The position numbers were made by a program, and so were the translations under genes. The notes beneath the pieces are model-generated. The model was not told the DNA's origin, did not search any database, and saw only the letters and a program-made list of their open reading frames with translations. From an uncultured Clostridium sp. (GTDB lineage Bacteria > Bacillota > Clostridia > Peptostreptococcales > Peptostreptococcaceae), in NCBI GenBank assembly GCA_945931665.1, contig CAMEPL010000004.1, forward strand, positions 1-61,735: a DNA stretch of 61,735 bases. Reading direction: 5' to 3'. Positions 51,910-61,159 of the stretch are shown here, piece by piece (position 1 is the first letter of the stretch; every line of letters starts with the position of its first letter).

Positions 51910-52707
51910 ATGATTAATATAATAAAAAGTAAAGACAATGATAAAATTAAATATACAAAGTCTTTATTAAAAACTAAAGGTAGAAATAAAGAAAAAAAAT
52001 TCATAATAGAAGGATATAGAATTTTAACTTTAGCATTGGAATGTGATGCAAAATTAGAATATGTTTTTATAAATGAAGATTTTGAGAAAAAACAAGAACA
52101 TAAAGTATTACTAGAAGAATTACAAAATAAGGGCATAAAAATATATAAAACTTTAAATAAAATATTCTTAGAGATGGTAGATACAGAAAATACTCAAGGG
52201 ATTTTGGCTGTATTAGAGTATAAAGAAAGAGATTTAGTCAATAATATTAGTCAAGACGATAAATTTGTTTTAATTTTAGATAGAATACAAGACCCAGGAA
52301 ATATGGGTACAATAATAAGAACAGCAGATAGTGCTGGGGTAGACTCTGTTATCCTTTTAAAAGGATGTGTAGATATATACAATCCAAAAGTAATAAGATC
52401 AACTATGGGTTCAATATTTGATATGAATGTAATACATGCAACACAAGATGAAGCAGTAGAATTCTTAAAATCAAATGATTTCAATATAGTATCGAGTTAT
52501 CTACAAACAGAAAACTACTATCATGAGACTACATATGATGGAAAAATAGCATTAGTAATAGGTAATGAAGCTAATGGAATTAATGATAAATTAATTGAGC
52601 AATCAGACAAGTTAGTGAAGATTCCTATCTACGGAAATGCAGAATCTTTAAACGCTGCAATTAGCGCTGCTGTACTTATGTATGAGATAAAAAAATATTT
52701 AGCCTAA
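51910..52707 (+). CDS. SpoU/TrmH-family rRNA 2'-O-methyltransferase
   Basis: A 265-residue SPOUT methyltransferase. Residues 1-95 form a SpoU substrate-binding domain, with KGRNKEKKFIIEG at the start. The knot motifs are LDRIQDPGNMGTIIRTADSAG, seen here as its core DPGNMGTIIRTADSAG, then LVIGNEANGIND and IPIYGNAESLNAAISAAV. It adds 2'-O-methyl to rRNA, probably 23S. Placement between the rplT region and pheS matches B. subtilis ysgA. The exact target is uncertain. AGGAGA precedes the ATG. Confidence 0.9.
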   Translation: MINIIKSKDNDKIKYTKSLLKTKGRNKEKKFIIEGYRILTLALECDAKLEYVFINEDFEKKQEHKVLLEELQNKGIKIYKTLNKIFLEMVDTENTQGILAVLEYKERDLVNNISQDDKFVLILDRIQDPGNMGTIIRTADSAGVDSVILLKGCVDIYNPKVIRSTMGSIFDMNVIHATQDEAVEFLKSNDFNIVSSYLQTENYYHETTYDGKIALVIGNEANGINDKLIEQSDKLVKIPIYGNAESLNAAISAAVLMYEIKKYLA

Positions 52708-52710
52708 TTG

Positions 52711-52739
52711 TTGAAAGGCCAAATTACATATGTTATAAT
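52711..52739 (+). promoter_or_regulatory. Promoter of the pheS T-box transcript
   Basis: TTGAAA (52711-52716), 17-base spacer, TATAAT (52734-52739). It starts 4 bases after the methyltransferase stop. Confidence 0.82.
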
Positions 52740-52796
52740 TATTTGCATATACAAAAATATAGGCAAAATTAGTCGAATATGTATTAAATAGAATTT

Positions 52797-53045
52797 ACGA
52801 TGAAAGAGAAAAGTATTTTAAATAATTCTATAACAGAGAGTAATACCAAGGCTGAAAGTATTATATAGATAGTTTAAAAGAAGTTCGCTCTGGAGTATCA
52901 ATGCTGAAATCATAGTAGGCTTTGACGTTTGAAACGCGTTAAGTTTCTTCGAGTGGTTTATAGATTTTCAATTTATAAGCTACTAGGGTGGTACCGCGAA
53001 ATAATAGCTTTCGTCCCTAGCTGGGATGAAAGCTTTTTTTAATTA
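52797..53045 (+). promoter_or_regulatory. T-box leader of pheST
   Basis: Contains ACGATGAAAGAGAAAAG at the start, AGAGAGTAATACC and GGCTGAAAG of stem I, and the T-box AGGGTGGTACCGCGA (52985-52999). A TTC (52884-52886), in AAGTTCGCTCTGGAG, is the likely Phe specifier. The leader ends in a terminator at 53006-53040. Uncharged tRNA-Phe should allow read-through. Confidence 0.93.
53006..53040 (+). terminator. T-box terminator before pheS
   Basis: AGCTTTCGTCCC (53006-53017) pairs with GGGATGAAAGCT (53023-53034) with one G-U pair, 5-base loop, then TTTTTT. Confidence 0.9.
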
Positions 53046-53096
53046 GAAAAATAATTAGAATTTTAATAATAAAATTACAGAAAGGGTGAATTAAAC

Positions 53097-54116
53097 GTGA
53101 AAGAACAATTACTTAAATTAAAAGAAGCTGCTTTAGAAGATATAAAAGCTACTTCTGCTATGGAAGAATTAGATAGCATAAAAGTAAAATATTCAGGTAA
53201 AAAAGGTGAATTAACTAAATTATTAAAAGGAATGGGTAAATTATCAGCTGAAGAAAGACCAGTTATGGGTAAGATTGCCAATGAAGTAAGAGAGTTAATA
53301 GAAACAGAAATAAACGCTAAGAGAGCTGCTCTTAAAAAAATAGAACAAGAAGCAAAATTACAATCAGAAGTTATAGATGTAACTATGCCAGGGAAAGTTT
53401 TCAATGTAGGTAAAAAACATCCAATAACTCAAATAATAGACGAAGTTTCAGAAATATTCATGGGACTTGGATTCTCAGTTGTTGAAGGTCCAGAAGTTGA
53501 AACAGTAGAAAATAACTTCGATGCGTTAAATGCACCAAAAGACCATCCATCAAGAGATATGTCAGATACATTCTACTTCAACGAAAATTTATTATTAAGA
53601 ACTCAAACATCTCCAGTTCAAGTTAGAACAATGAGAAGTCAAGAGTTACCAATAAAAATAGTTTCTCCAGGTAGATGTTTCAGAAATGACTCATTAGATG
53701 CAACACATTCACCAATGTTCCACCAAATAGAAGGATTAGTTGTTGGTAAAGATGTAACAATGGCTCAATTCAAAGGAACTGTTGAAATGTTCGTTAAGAA
53801 ATTATTCGGTGAAGAAACTAAAACTAAATTTAGACCACATAACTTCCCATTCACAGAACCAAGTGCAGAAGTTGACGTTACTTGCTTCAAATGTGGTGGT
53901 AAAGGATGCTCAATGTGTAAAGGTGAAGGTTGGATAGAAATACTTGGTTCAGGTATGGTACATCCAAACGTACTTAGAAACTGTGGTATAGACCCTGAAG
54001 TTTATTCTGGATTTGCTTTCGGTATGGGTGTTGAAAGACTTGCAATGCTTAAATACGAAATCGATGATATAAGACTTTTAGTTGAAAATGATATAAGATT
54101 CTTAGAACAATTTTAA
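53097..54116 (+). CDS. pheS: Phenylalanyl-tRNA synthetase alpha subunit
   Basis: A 339-residue alpha subunit. An N-terminal coiled coil (1-90, KYSGKKGELTKLLKGMG) precedes the class II core with HPITQIIDEVSEIFMGLGF, HPSRDMSDTFYF, QTSPVQVRTM, FHQIEGLVV and GMGVERLAMLKY. It charges tRNA-Phe in an alpha2-beta2 enzyme with PheT, encoded downstream. The start is a GTG at 53097 with AAGGGTGA upstream. A Cys cluster (CFKCGGKGCSMCKGEGW) near the core is a metal-like feature seen in many Firmicute PheS proteins. Confidence 0.97.
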   Translation: MKEQLLKLKEAALEDIKATSAMEELDSIKVKYSGKKGELTKLLKGMGKLSAEERPVMGKIANEVRELIETEINAKRAALKKIEQEAKLQSEVIDVTMPGKVFNVGKKHPITQIIDEVSEIFMGLGFSVVEGPEVETVENNFDALNAPKDHPSRDMSDTFYFNENLLLRTQTSPVQVRTMRSQELPIKIVSPGRCFRNDSLDATHSPMFHQIEGLVVGKDVTMAQFKGTVEMFVKKLFGEETKTKFRPHNFPFTEPSAEVDVTCFKCGGKGCSMCKGEGWIEILGSGMVHPNVLRNCGIDPEVYSGFAFGMGVERLAMLKYEIDDIRLLVENDIRFLEQF

Positions 54117-54252
54117 TTGAAATTCGAGGTTACATAAATTTATAACACATAGAAAATTATATTGATTTTAAAATTGTTTAGAAATAAAGAATTTAATTTG
54201 ATAAACGGAAATAATTTAAATACTTAATTTAAAATAGGAGGAAAATATAAAT

Positions 54253-56646
54253 ATGTTAGTACCTGTAAAATGGCTTAAAGATTACGTTGATATAGATATA
54301 GATACAGTTGAGTTCGCTGACATGATGACAATGACAGGAACAAAAACTGAAACTGTAGAATTTTTCGGAGAAGGAATAGAAAATGTAGTAGTTGGTAAAA
54401 TCTTAGAAATAGCGCCACATCCAAATGCTGAAAAATTAGTAGTATGCCAAGTTGAAGTTGGAGACGGAAAAACTGTGCAAATATGTACAGGGGCTAAAAA
54501 TGTAAGCGAAGGGGACATAGTTCCAGTAGCTTTAGATAAAGCTAAATTACCAGGCGGAATTAAGATAAAATCTTCTAAATTAAGAGGAGAATTATCAGAA
54601 GGTATGATGTGTTCTGCTAATGAATTAGGAATAAACGAATTCTACGTAGATGACAAAAGTAAAGATGGTATATACTTACTAAATGACTTCGATGGTATGG
54701 AAATCGGAAAAGATATAAAAGAGGCATTAGGATTATATGATGCAGTTATAGACTTCGAATTAACTGCTAATAGACCTGACTGCAGATCTATGATAGGTAT
54801 AGCTAGAGAAGCAGCTGTAACTATAGGTAAAAAAATAAAATACCCAGAAATAGAAGTAAAAGAATGTGACGAAGAAATAGACTTCGACGTTAAAATAGAA
54901 AATCCAGACTTATGTATGAGATACGGAGCTAGAATAGTTAAAGACGTTAAAATAGGACCATCTCCATACTGGATGCAAAGAAGATTAATCGAAGCTGGTG
55001 TAAGACCAATAAACAACATAGTTGATATAACAAACTTTGTAATGCTTGAATATGGTCAACCACTACATGCTTTCGATTTAAACCAAGTTAAAACTGGTAA
55101 AATAGTAGTTAAAACTGCAGAAAACGGAGAAAAATTCACTACATTAGATAACGTAGAAAGAACTCTAGACGACAAAATGTTAGTTATAACTGACGGTGAA
55201 AAATCTATAGCTTTAGCTGGTGTAATGGGTGGTTTAAACTCTGAAATAACTGATGAAACTACAGCAGTTTTATTCGAAGGTGCAGCATTCAATGCTGAAA
55301 ATACTAGAAGAACTTCTAAAGTATTAGGACTTAGAACAGAAGCTTCAGGAAGATATGAAAAAGGTGTTGCTACTGAAACATCAAAAACAGGTGTTGAAAG
55401 AGCTTGTCAATTAGTTGAAATGTTAGGATGCGGACGTGTTCTTAAAGGAATAGCTGAGGATTACCCAACTAAACAAGAAAAAGTTGTATTAAACGTAAAT
55501 CCATCTAGAATAATAAAAAATATAGGAGCGCCTATAACTTTAGATGAATTCGTTAAAATATTAGAAGATTTAGAGTTCAAATGCAACTTAAAATCAGCAG
55601 AAGAAATAGAAATAGAAGTTCCAGACTTCAGATTAGATATGGAACAAGAAGCTGATGTTTATGAAGAAATAGCTAGAATCTATGGATTCGACAAAATACC
55701 TTCAGCACAATTAGAAGGAAATGTTACAGCTGGTATAAAAACTGACAAACAAAAATTCATGGACAAAATAAAAGATACAGCAACAAGTATAGGATTATAT
55801 GAAATATTAACTTATTCTTTCGTAAGTCCTAAATCACTAGATAGAATAAAATTACCACAAGATAGTGCAAAAAGAAATTATATAAAATTATTAAATCCAT
55901 TAGGTGAAGATACTTCGATAATGAGAACAACTATGATGCCATCTACTTTAAACGTATTATATACTAATGCATCTAGAAAAGTAGAACAAGCTCTAGTGTT
56001 CGAATGTGGTCATACATTTACTCCACAAGAAGGTCTTCCAATAGAAAACAACCACTTATGTATAGGTATGTATGGTAAAGATGTAGACTTCTTCTTATTA
56101 AAAGGTTCTATAGAGAAAATATTCTCTTCAATAGGATTTGAAGGATATGAAATAATACCAGAAACTAATAATTCTACATTCCACCCAGGTAGATGTGCTA
56201 CAATAATGTATAAAGGACAATATGTTGGAACATTTGGTGAAGCGCATCCAGAAGTTATAGAAAATTATAACTTAACACAAAGAGTTTATCTTGGTGAAAT
56301 AGACTTAGATTTAGTATATGATAATTCAAGTAGAACTATAATCTACAATCCATTACCAAAATACCCTTCAACTTCTAGAGATATAGCTCTATTAGTTAAA
56401 AAAGATGTATACGTAGGCCAAATAGAAGAAATAATAGAAGCTAATGGTCAAGGTTTAGTTGAAAGTTACAAATTATTTGATGTTTATACGGGATCTCAAA
56501 TAGCTGATGGATATAAATCAGTTGCTTATTCTATAACTTATAGAAGCAAAGATAAAACTCTTACTGATGAAGATGTAGCTAAGGTTCATGATAAAATTTT
56601 AAGTGAGTTAGAAACAAAACTAGACGCTAAATTAAGAACAAACTAA
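54253..56646 (+). CDS. pheT: Phenylalanyl-tRNA synthetase beta subunit
   Basis: A 797-residue beta subunit of full length. MLVPVKWLKDYVDID at the start is typical. The EMAP-II-like tRNA-binding domain covers about 40-150 (VCQVEVGDGKTVQICTGA). The B3/B4 editing domain is around 205-380, with B5 at about 400-475. The FDX-ACB anticodon domain ends the protein (PSTSRDIALLVKKDVYVGQI, 20 residues). It pairs with PheS and edits Tyr-tRNA-Phe. AGGAGG lies before the ATG, 136 bases after pheS. Confidence 0.96.
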   Translation: MLVPVKWLKDYVDIDIDTVEFADMMTMTGTKTETVEFFGEGIENVVVGKILEIAPHPNAEKLVVCQVEVGDGKTVQICTGAKNVSEGDIVPVALDKAKLPGGIKIKSSKLRGELSEGMMCSANELGINEFYVDDKSKDGIYLLNDFDGMEIGKDIKEALGLYDAVIDFELTANRPDCRSMIGIAREAAVTIGKKIKYPEIEVKECDEEIDFDVKIENPDLCMRYGARIVKDVKIGPSPYWMQRRLIEAGVRPINNIVDITNFVMLEYGQPLHAFDLNQVKTGKIVVKTAENGEKFTTLDNVERTLDDKMLVITDGEKSIALAGVMGGLNSEITDETTAVLFEGAAFNAENTRRTSKVLGLRTEASGRYEKGVATETSKTGVERACQLVEMLGCGRVLKGIAEDYPTKQEKVVLNVNPSRIIKNIGAPITLDEFVKILEDLEFKCNLKSAEEIEIEVPDFRLDMEQEADVYEEIARIYGFDKIPSAQLEGNVTAGIKTDKQKFMDKIKDTATSIGLYEILTYSFVSPKSLDRIKLPQDSAKRNYIKLLNPLGEDTSIMRTTMMPSTLNVLYTNASRKVEQALVFECGHTFTPQEGLPIENNHLCIGMYGKDVDFFLLKGSIEKIFSSIGFEGYEIIPETNNSTFHPGRCATIMYKGQYVGTFGEAHPEVIENYNLTQRVYLGEIDLDLVYDNSSRTIIYNPLPKYPSTSRDIALLVKKDVYVGQIEEIIEANGQGLVESYKLFDVYTGSQIADGYKSVAYSITYRSKDKTLTDEDVAKVHDKILSELETKLDAKLRTN

Positions 56647-56674
56647 CTCATCTTTTGGTAGGGGGAATTAGTTA

Positions 56675-57292
56675 ATGAACAAAGTGATAGTGACAATACA
56701 AGGTGCTAATTACACGATGGTTGGCGAAAAAAGCGAGAAAGAGATGCTTACAATCGCTAATTATGTAAATAGTGAGATGGAAAAATTAAAAGAAAGTGCG
56801 CCGAATCTAGGTTCACTTAAAGTATCGATTTTAACATCTTTAAATTTAGCAGATTTATTATTTGAGTGTTCAAGTGAAAATGAAGATTTATTAGATGAAG
56901 TTGATAAGTTAAAAGAACAACTAGGTCAACCAAATGAAGAAATAGAAGCTCAAGTAGCTGAATTAAAAAATCTATTAAGCACTAAAGAAATGGAACTTTT
57001 AAATAGTAGACAAGAAATAGAAAGATTAAATAATATAATATCTGAACAACAAAATCAGATTGATGGACTGAGCAATGTTTCAGAAGGAAGTAAATCTGAG
57101 ATAGAAGATTATAAAGCGCAGATAGAAAGCTTACAAAATTCATTACAAGAGACAAATGAAAGAGCTGAACTGGCTGAAAGTCTTTCTTGTGAGTGGCAAA
57201 ATAAATCTTTTGATCTTCAGTTAGCAATAACTGAATTAGAAGAACAATTAAAAACAATAAACAATGCGGATGGTATTATTCCAGCAGAGTAA
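56675..57292 (+). CDS. zapA: Cell division protein ZapA with extended coiled coil
   Basis: A 205-residue protein. The first 85 residues match ZapA: NKVIVTIQGANYTMVGEKSE, here exactly 20 residues, and SILTSLNLADLLFE. ZapA crosslinks FtsZ filaments at the division ring. The remaining 120 residues are a near-continuous coiled coil rich in E, Q, L and S (EIERLNNIISEQQNQIDGL). Ordinary ZapA is only about 85-110 residues. The pheS-pheT-zapA order is conserved in Firmicutes. AGGGGGA precedes the ATG, 28 bases after pheT. Confidence 0.9.
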   Translation: MNKVIVTIQGANYTMVGEKSEKEMLTIANYVNSEMEKLKESAPNLGSLKVSILTSLNLADLLFECSSENEDLLDEVDKLKEQLGQPNEEIEAQVAELKNLLSTKEMELLNSRQEIERLNNIISEQQNQIDGLSNVSEGSKSEIEDYKAQIESLQNSLQETNERAELAESLSCEWQNKSFDLQLAITELEEQLKTINNADGIIPAE

Positions 57293-57298
57293 ATATAA

Positions 57299-57348
57299 AT
57301 AAGAAACCCCATTGACATTACTGTCAATGGGGTTTCTTATTTATTTAG
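57299..57348 (+). terminator. Strong terminator after zapA
   Basis: A perfect 17-bp stem (57301-57317 with 57322-57338), 4-base loop, then ATTTATTT. The 352-base gap to the next gene otherwise holds a promoter and AT-rich sequence. Confidence 0.85.
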
Positions 57349-57489
57349 AGAAAATACATATATATTACATTATTTTTAGAAATTTAAAATATGGAATTAT
57401 TATACGTTTAATATTTTGAAAATATATATATTTCAAAAAAATGATATATAAATATTAAATAACATATAAAAATATTTTCAAAAATTAAA

Positions 57490-57518
57490 TTACATTTAAT
57501 AAAAAATTATGATATAAT
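57490..57518 (+). promoter_or_regulatory. Probable promoter of the YjeM-like gene
   Basis: TTACAT (57490-57495), 17-base spacer, TATAAT (57513-57518), giving a leader of about 120 bases. Confidence 0.65.
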
Positions 57519-57644
57519 TTATAGCGATGTATTGCAAAAAATGGTAATTTTTGAAAAAAATACTATAAAAAATCTGTATTTTAATAGTGAGGAAAATATT
57601 TAATTTTGCACTTAAAAATTAAAATTAGAAAGGGAGAATGAAAC

Positions 57645-59084
57645 ATGGAAAATTTAAAGAAGATACCTTGGTATAGCCTTGCATTTATGGCATTTTCTAC
57701 TGTTTGGGGATTTGGTAATGTTTTAAATGGATTTGTTTATTTTAATGGAATTCAAGTTATATTTAGTTGGGTTTTAATGTTCGCACTTTACTTTGTTCCT
57801 TATGCATTAATGGTTGGAGAATTAGGGTCAGCCTTTAAAGATTGTGGAGGAGGAGTAAGTTCATGGATTCACGAAACAATGGGTCCTAAAATAGCATATT
57901 ATGCAGGATGGACATACTGGGCTTGTCACATAACTTATATTGCAAGTAAAGGAAGTGGAGGATTAAAAGCATTAAGTTGGGCTGTATTCCGTAATGCTGA
58001 AACTTATGATAGTTTCCCAACACTTTATGTTCAATTAGCTACTTTAGCAGTATTCTTATTTTTCTGTTGGGTTGCAAGTCGTGGTTTAAATCCATTAAAG
58101 AAACTAGCTACATTAGCTGGAACAAGTATGTTTGTTATGTCAATTTTATATATTATAATGATGTTTGCAGCACCTGCAATTAATCCTAATGGTGGATTTG
58201 TATCTATGGACTTTAGCTTAGATAAAATAATTCCACAATTTAATGTGAATTATTTTACATCGCTATCGATTTTAGTATTTGCAGTAGGTGGATGTGAAAA
58301 AATATCACCATATGTAAACAAAGTGGAAAATCCATCTAAGGGATTCCCAAAAGGTATGATTACATTAGCTATTATGGTTATGGTATGTGCAATATTAGGT
58401 ACTATTGCTATGGGTATGATGTTTGATCCAACACTTATTAATGCAAGTGAAGAATCATTTAATTCATATGTTTCTAATGGTGCTTATTGGGCATTTAAAC
58501 AATTAGGAGAATACTATCACATGGGAGATACTCTTCTTATTATATATGCTTTATGTAATATGGTGGGTCAATTCTCAACTCTTGTAATAAGTATAGATGC
58601 TCCATTAAGAATGTTATTAGATAATGAAGATTCACGTCAATTTATACCTTCAAAATTATTAAAGAAAAATAAATATGGTGCTTACATAAATGGTATTTGG
58701 ATGGTAGTTATTTTATCAGGAAGTATAATTCTTGTTCAATCACTAGTACCTGGAGCAGCTGCTGTTTTAGCTCAATTAAATAAACTAAACTCAGTATGTA
58801 TGCCTCTTCGTTACTTATGGGTATTTGGGGCTTATATTGCTTTACGTAAGGCTTACAATAAAATACATGCAGACTACCGTTTTGTTAAAAATCAATTTAT
58901 AGCTAAATTCTTTGGTTGGTGGTGCTTTGGTGTTACAGCAATATGTTGTATAATGGGAATGTACTCAACTGATAAATTTACACTTATATTAAATATTGTT
59001 ACACCAATTATATTAACTGCACTAGGTATTATAATGCCTGCTATAGCAAAAAGAGAAAAAAAAGAAAAAAAACAAACAGCATAA
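57645..59084 (+). CDS. yjeM: APC-family amino acid transporter (YjeM-like, glutamate/GABA group)
   Basis: A 479-residue transporter with twelve helices. It starts IPWYSLAFMAFSTVWGFGN and has KDCGGGVSSWIHETMGPKIA (20 residues), typical of YjeM and the glutamate/GABA antiporter group. It moves an amino acid across the membrane; the substrate is inferred only. Arginine codons here are mostly CGT (six of the eight checked), while most neighbours use AGA almost only, which may mean recent transfer. GAAAGGGAG precedes the ATG. Confidence 0.87.
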   Translation: MENLKKIPWYSLAFMAFSTVWGFGNVLNGFVYFNGIQVIFSWVLMFALYFVPYALMVGELGSAFKDCGGGVSSWIHETMGPKIAYYAGWTYWACHITYIASKGSGGLKALSWAVFRNAETYDSFPTLYVQLATLAVFLFFCWVASRGLNPLKKLATLAGTSMFVMSILYIIMMFAAPAINPNGGFVSMDFSLDKIIPQFNVNYFTSLSILVFAVGGCEKISPYVNKVENPSKGFPKGMITLAIMVMVCAILGTIAMGMMFDPTLINASEESFNSYVSNGAYWAFKQLGEYYHMGDTLLIIYALCNMVGQFSTLVISIDAPLRMLLDNEDSRQFIPSKLLKKNKYGAYINGIWMVVILSGSIILVQSLVPGAAAVLAQLNKLNSVCMPLRYLWVFGAYIALRKAYNKIHADYRFVKNQFIAKFFGWWCFGVTAICCIMGMYSTDKFTLILNIVTPIILTALGIIMPAIAKREKKEKKQTA

Positions 59085-59113
59085 ATAATAATTAAATAGG
59101 AATTTTATAAAAT

Positions 59114-59155
59114 AAGCATATCGTTTCATATTTATGGGGCGATGTGCTATTTATT
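59114..59155 (+). terminator. Possible weak terminator after yjeM
   Basis: AGCATATCG (59115-59123) pairs with CGATGTGCT (59140-59148, one G-U pair), 16-base loop, then ATTTATTATAT. It lies just before the aminopeptidase RBS. Confidence 0.4.
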
Positions 59156-59177
59156 ATATATACGGAGGTATAGATAT

Positions 59178-60497
59178 ATGTATAAAAAGATATCTGAAGA
59201 ACTAGTAAATTTTATAAAAAATAGTCCTACTGCTTTTCATGCAATAGATAATATATCAAAGAGATTAAAAGAAAATGGATATGAGGAACTACTAGAGGGA
59301 AAATGCTGGGATGTAAAACCTGGAGGAAAATATTTTGTAACAAGAAATAATTCTAGTATTATCGCTTTAAATATAGGTACCAAATTAGACAATTATAGTT
59401 TTAATGTGGCTGCTTCACATAGTGACTCTCCTACATTTAAAGTAAAAGAAAATGCAGAAATAGAAGTAAAAGGTAAATATACAAAATTAAATACTGAAGG
59501 CTATGGAGGAATGTTATGTGCAACTTGGTTTGATAGACCATTATCTATAGCTGGTAGAGTTCTAGTTAAAGAAGAAGATACTTATGTTACTAAATTAGTT
59601 GATATAGATAGAGATTTAATAATGATACCAAATGTAGCAATACATATGAATAGACAAGTAAATGATGGATATGCTTACAATAAACAAGTAGATATGTTAC
59701 CTCTATTTGGAGGGAGTGAATGTAAAAGCGGTGACTTTAATAAGTTAATTGCAGATAATCTAGGTGTAGATCAAAAAAGTATTTATGGCTCAGATTTATA
59801 CTTATACAATAGAATGGCTCCATCTATTTGGGGAGCAAACGAAGAATTTATTTCTTCACCTAAATTAGATGATTTACAATGTGCATTTACATCATTAGAA
59901 GGATTCTTAAAAGGTTCTAATGAACAATCAATAAATGTTTTTGCATGTTTTGATAATGAAGAAGTTGGTTCAGGAACTAAACAAGGTGCAGCATCTACAT
60001 TATTATCTGATATATTACAACGTATAAATGCTGGACTTGGTAAAAATGAAGAGGATTATTATCGTGCATTAGCTTCAAGTTTTATGTTAAGTGCAGACAA
60101 TGCACACGCTGTTCATCCTAATCATCCAGAAAAAACAGATGTTAATAATTGTGTTTATATGAATGAAGGTATAGTTGTAAAATCACATGCAGGACAAAAA
60201 TATACAAGTGATGCAGTTAGTATTGCAATATTTAAAGGTTTCTGTGAAAAAGCAGGTGTTCCTGTACAATTTTTCGCAAATCGTTCTGATGTAGCAGGTG
60301 GAAGTACTTTAGGAAATATAGCTATGGCACAAGTATCGATGAATAGTGTGGATATAGGTTTACCACAATTAGCAATGCACTCTTCATACGAAACTGCAGG
60401 GATAAAAGATACTTACTATATGATAAAAGTTATGGAAGAATTCTTTAATAGCCATATTGAACAAGTAAATTCGTCTTCATTAAGGGTTGTAAAATAA
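59178..60497 (+). CDS. M18-family aspartyl aminopeptidase
   Basis: A 439-residue zinc aminopeptidase. Metal ligands lie in AASHSDSPTFK, FDNEEVGSGTKQGA and the MLSADNAHAVHPNHPEK region, plus the late HSSYETAG. KLDDLQCAFTSLEG is also conserved. It trims N-terminal residues, preferring acidic ones in the ApeB/LAP4 group, inside the cytoplasm. The ATG at 59178 has GGAGG upstream; an earlier in-frame ATG (59142) precedes that RBS and is rejected. Its stop overlaps the next ATG by one base. It sits behind the amino acid transporter, which suggests peptide and amino acid use together. Confidence 0.92.
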   Translation: MYKKISEELVNFIKNSPTAFHAIDNISKRLKENGYEELLEGKCWDVKPGGKYFVTRNNSSIIALNIGTKLDNYSFNVAASHSDSPTFKVKENAEIEVKGKYTKLNTEGYGGMLCATWFDRPLSIAGRVLVKEEDTYVTKLVDIDRDLIMIPNVAIHMNRQVNDGYAYNKQVDMLPLFGGSECKSGDFNKLIADNLGVDQKSIYGSDLYLYNRMAPSIWGANEEFISSPKLDDLQCAFTSLEGFLKGSNEQSINVFACFDNEEVGSGTKQGAASTLLSDILQRINAGLGKNEEDYYRALASSFMLSADNAHAVHPNHPEKTDVNNCVYMNEGIVVKSHAGQKYTSDAVSIAIFKGFCEKAGVPVQFFANRSDVAGGSTLGNIAMAQVSMNSVDIGLPQLAMHSSYETAGIKDTYYMIKVMEEFFNSHIEQVNSSSLRVVK

Positions 60498-60919
60498 TGA
60501 AAAAAAATAAAAATAATAATGTAAAAATAAAAAAAGATAAAGTGTTGAAAAAGAATAAACAAGAAGATAAAGAATTATATACTAAATCGGTATTAATTCA
60601 AATAATGTGTGCTTATATTGTCTTTATGTTTATAAAAGAAATTTTAACACATAATTTTTTAATTAATTTATATATTGACAGTTTAGTTGGCATTGTTGCA
60701 TTTTATATCGCGGCACACAATGCCTTTAATCAATATAAAATATTAAATAAATACAAATTATCATTAAGACCGTTTATAGTGATGATAGTAACCATGATAG
60801 TAGGGATATTTGTAATTATCATGACATTGAAAAGCCCATTTGATATATCATTTTTAATTCTTGTAGTTGGAATGATAACAAATAAAAAAATATTTGAAAA
60901 AGAGTTTATATTAATTTAG
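60497..60919 (+). CDS. Small membrane protein of unknown function
   Basis: A 140-residue protein not recognised. The first 27 residues are a very basic, Lys/Asn-rich cytoplasmic tail. Four hydrophobic helices follow at about 30-47, 53-73, 86-107 and 115-130. Its ATG overlaps the aminopeptidase TAA by one base (TAATG), so it is translationally coupled. Resemblance to DUF6773-type proteins is possible but not certain. Confidence 0.7.
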   Translation: MKKNKNNNVKIKKDKVLKKNKQEDKELYTKSVLIQIMCAYIVFMFIKEILTHNFLINLYIDSLVGIVAFYIAAHNAFNQYKILNKYKLSLRPFIVMIVTMIVGIFVIIMTLKSPFDISFLILVVGMITNKKIFEKEFILI

Positions 60920-60984
60920 AAGTTGGGTATATTTCTAAATTATATAGAATTTAATTTTATAATAACTATATAAGAATAATAAAT

Positions 60985-61027
60985 AAAAAAGATCTCATAG
61001 TAAAAATAATGAGGTCTTTTTTATTTC
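60985..61027 (+). terminator. Terminator after the small membrane protein gene
   Basis: AAAAAAGATCTCAT (60985-60998) pairs with ATGAGGTCTTTTTT (61009-61022) with one G-U pair, 10-base loop, then ATTT. Confidence 0.85.
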
Positions 61028-61159
61028 TGGATACCATTTTTTGTAATATGCCATGTCTATGTTTTAAAAGTATAAAATGATATAATTATACATACGTTTA
61101 AATTTTTAATATATTAAATGATAAATAAAACTAAGTATAGATAAATAGGAGATAAATTT

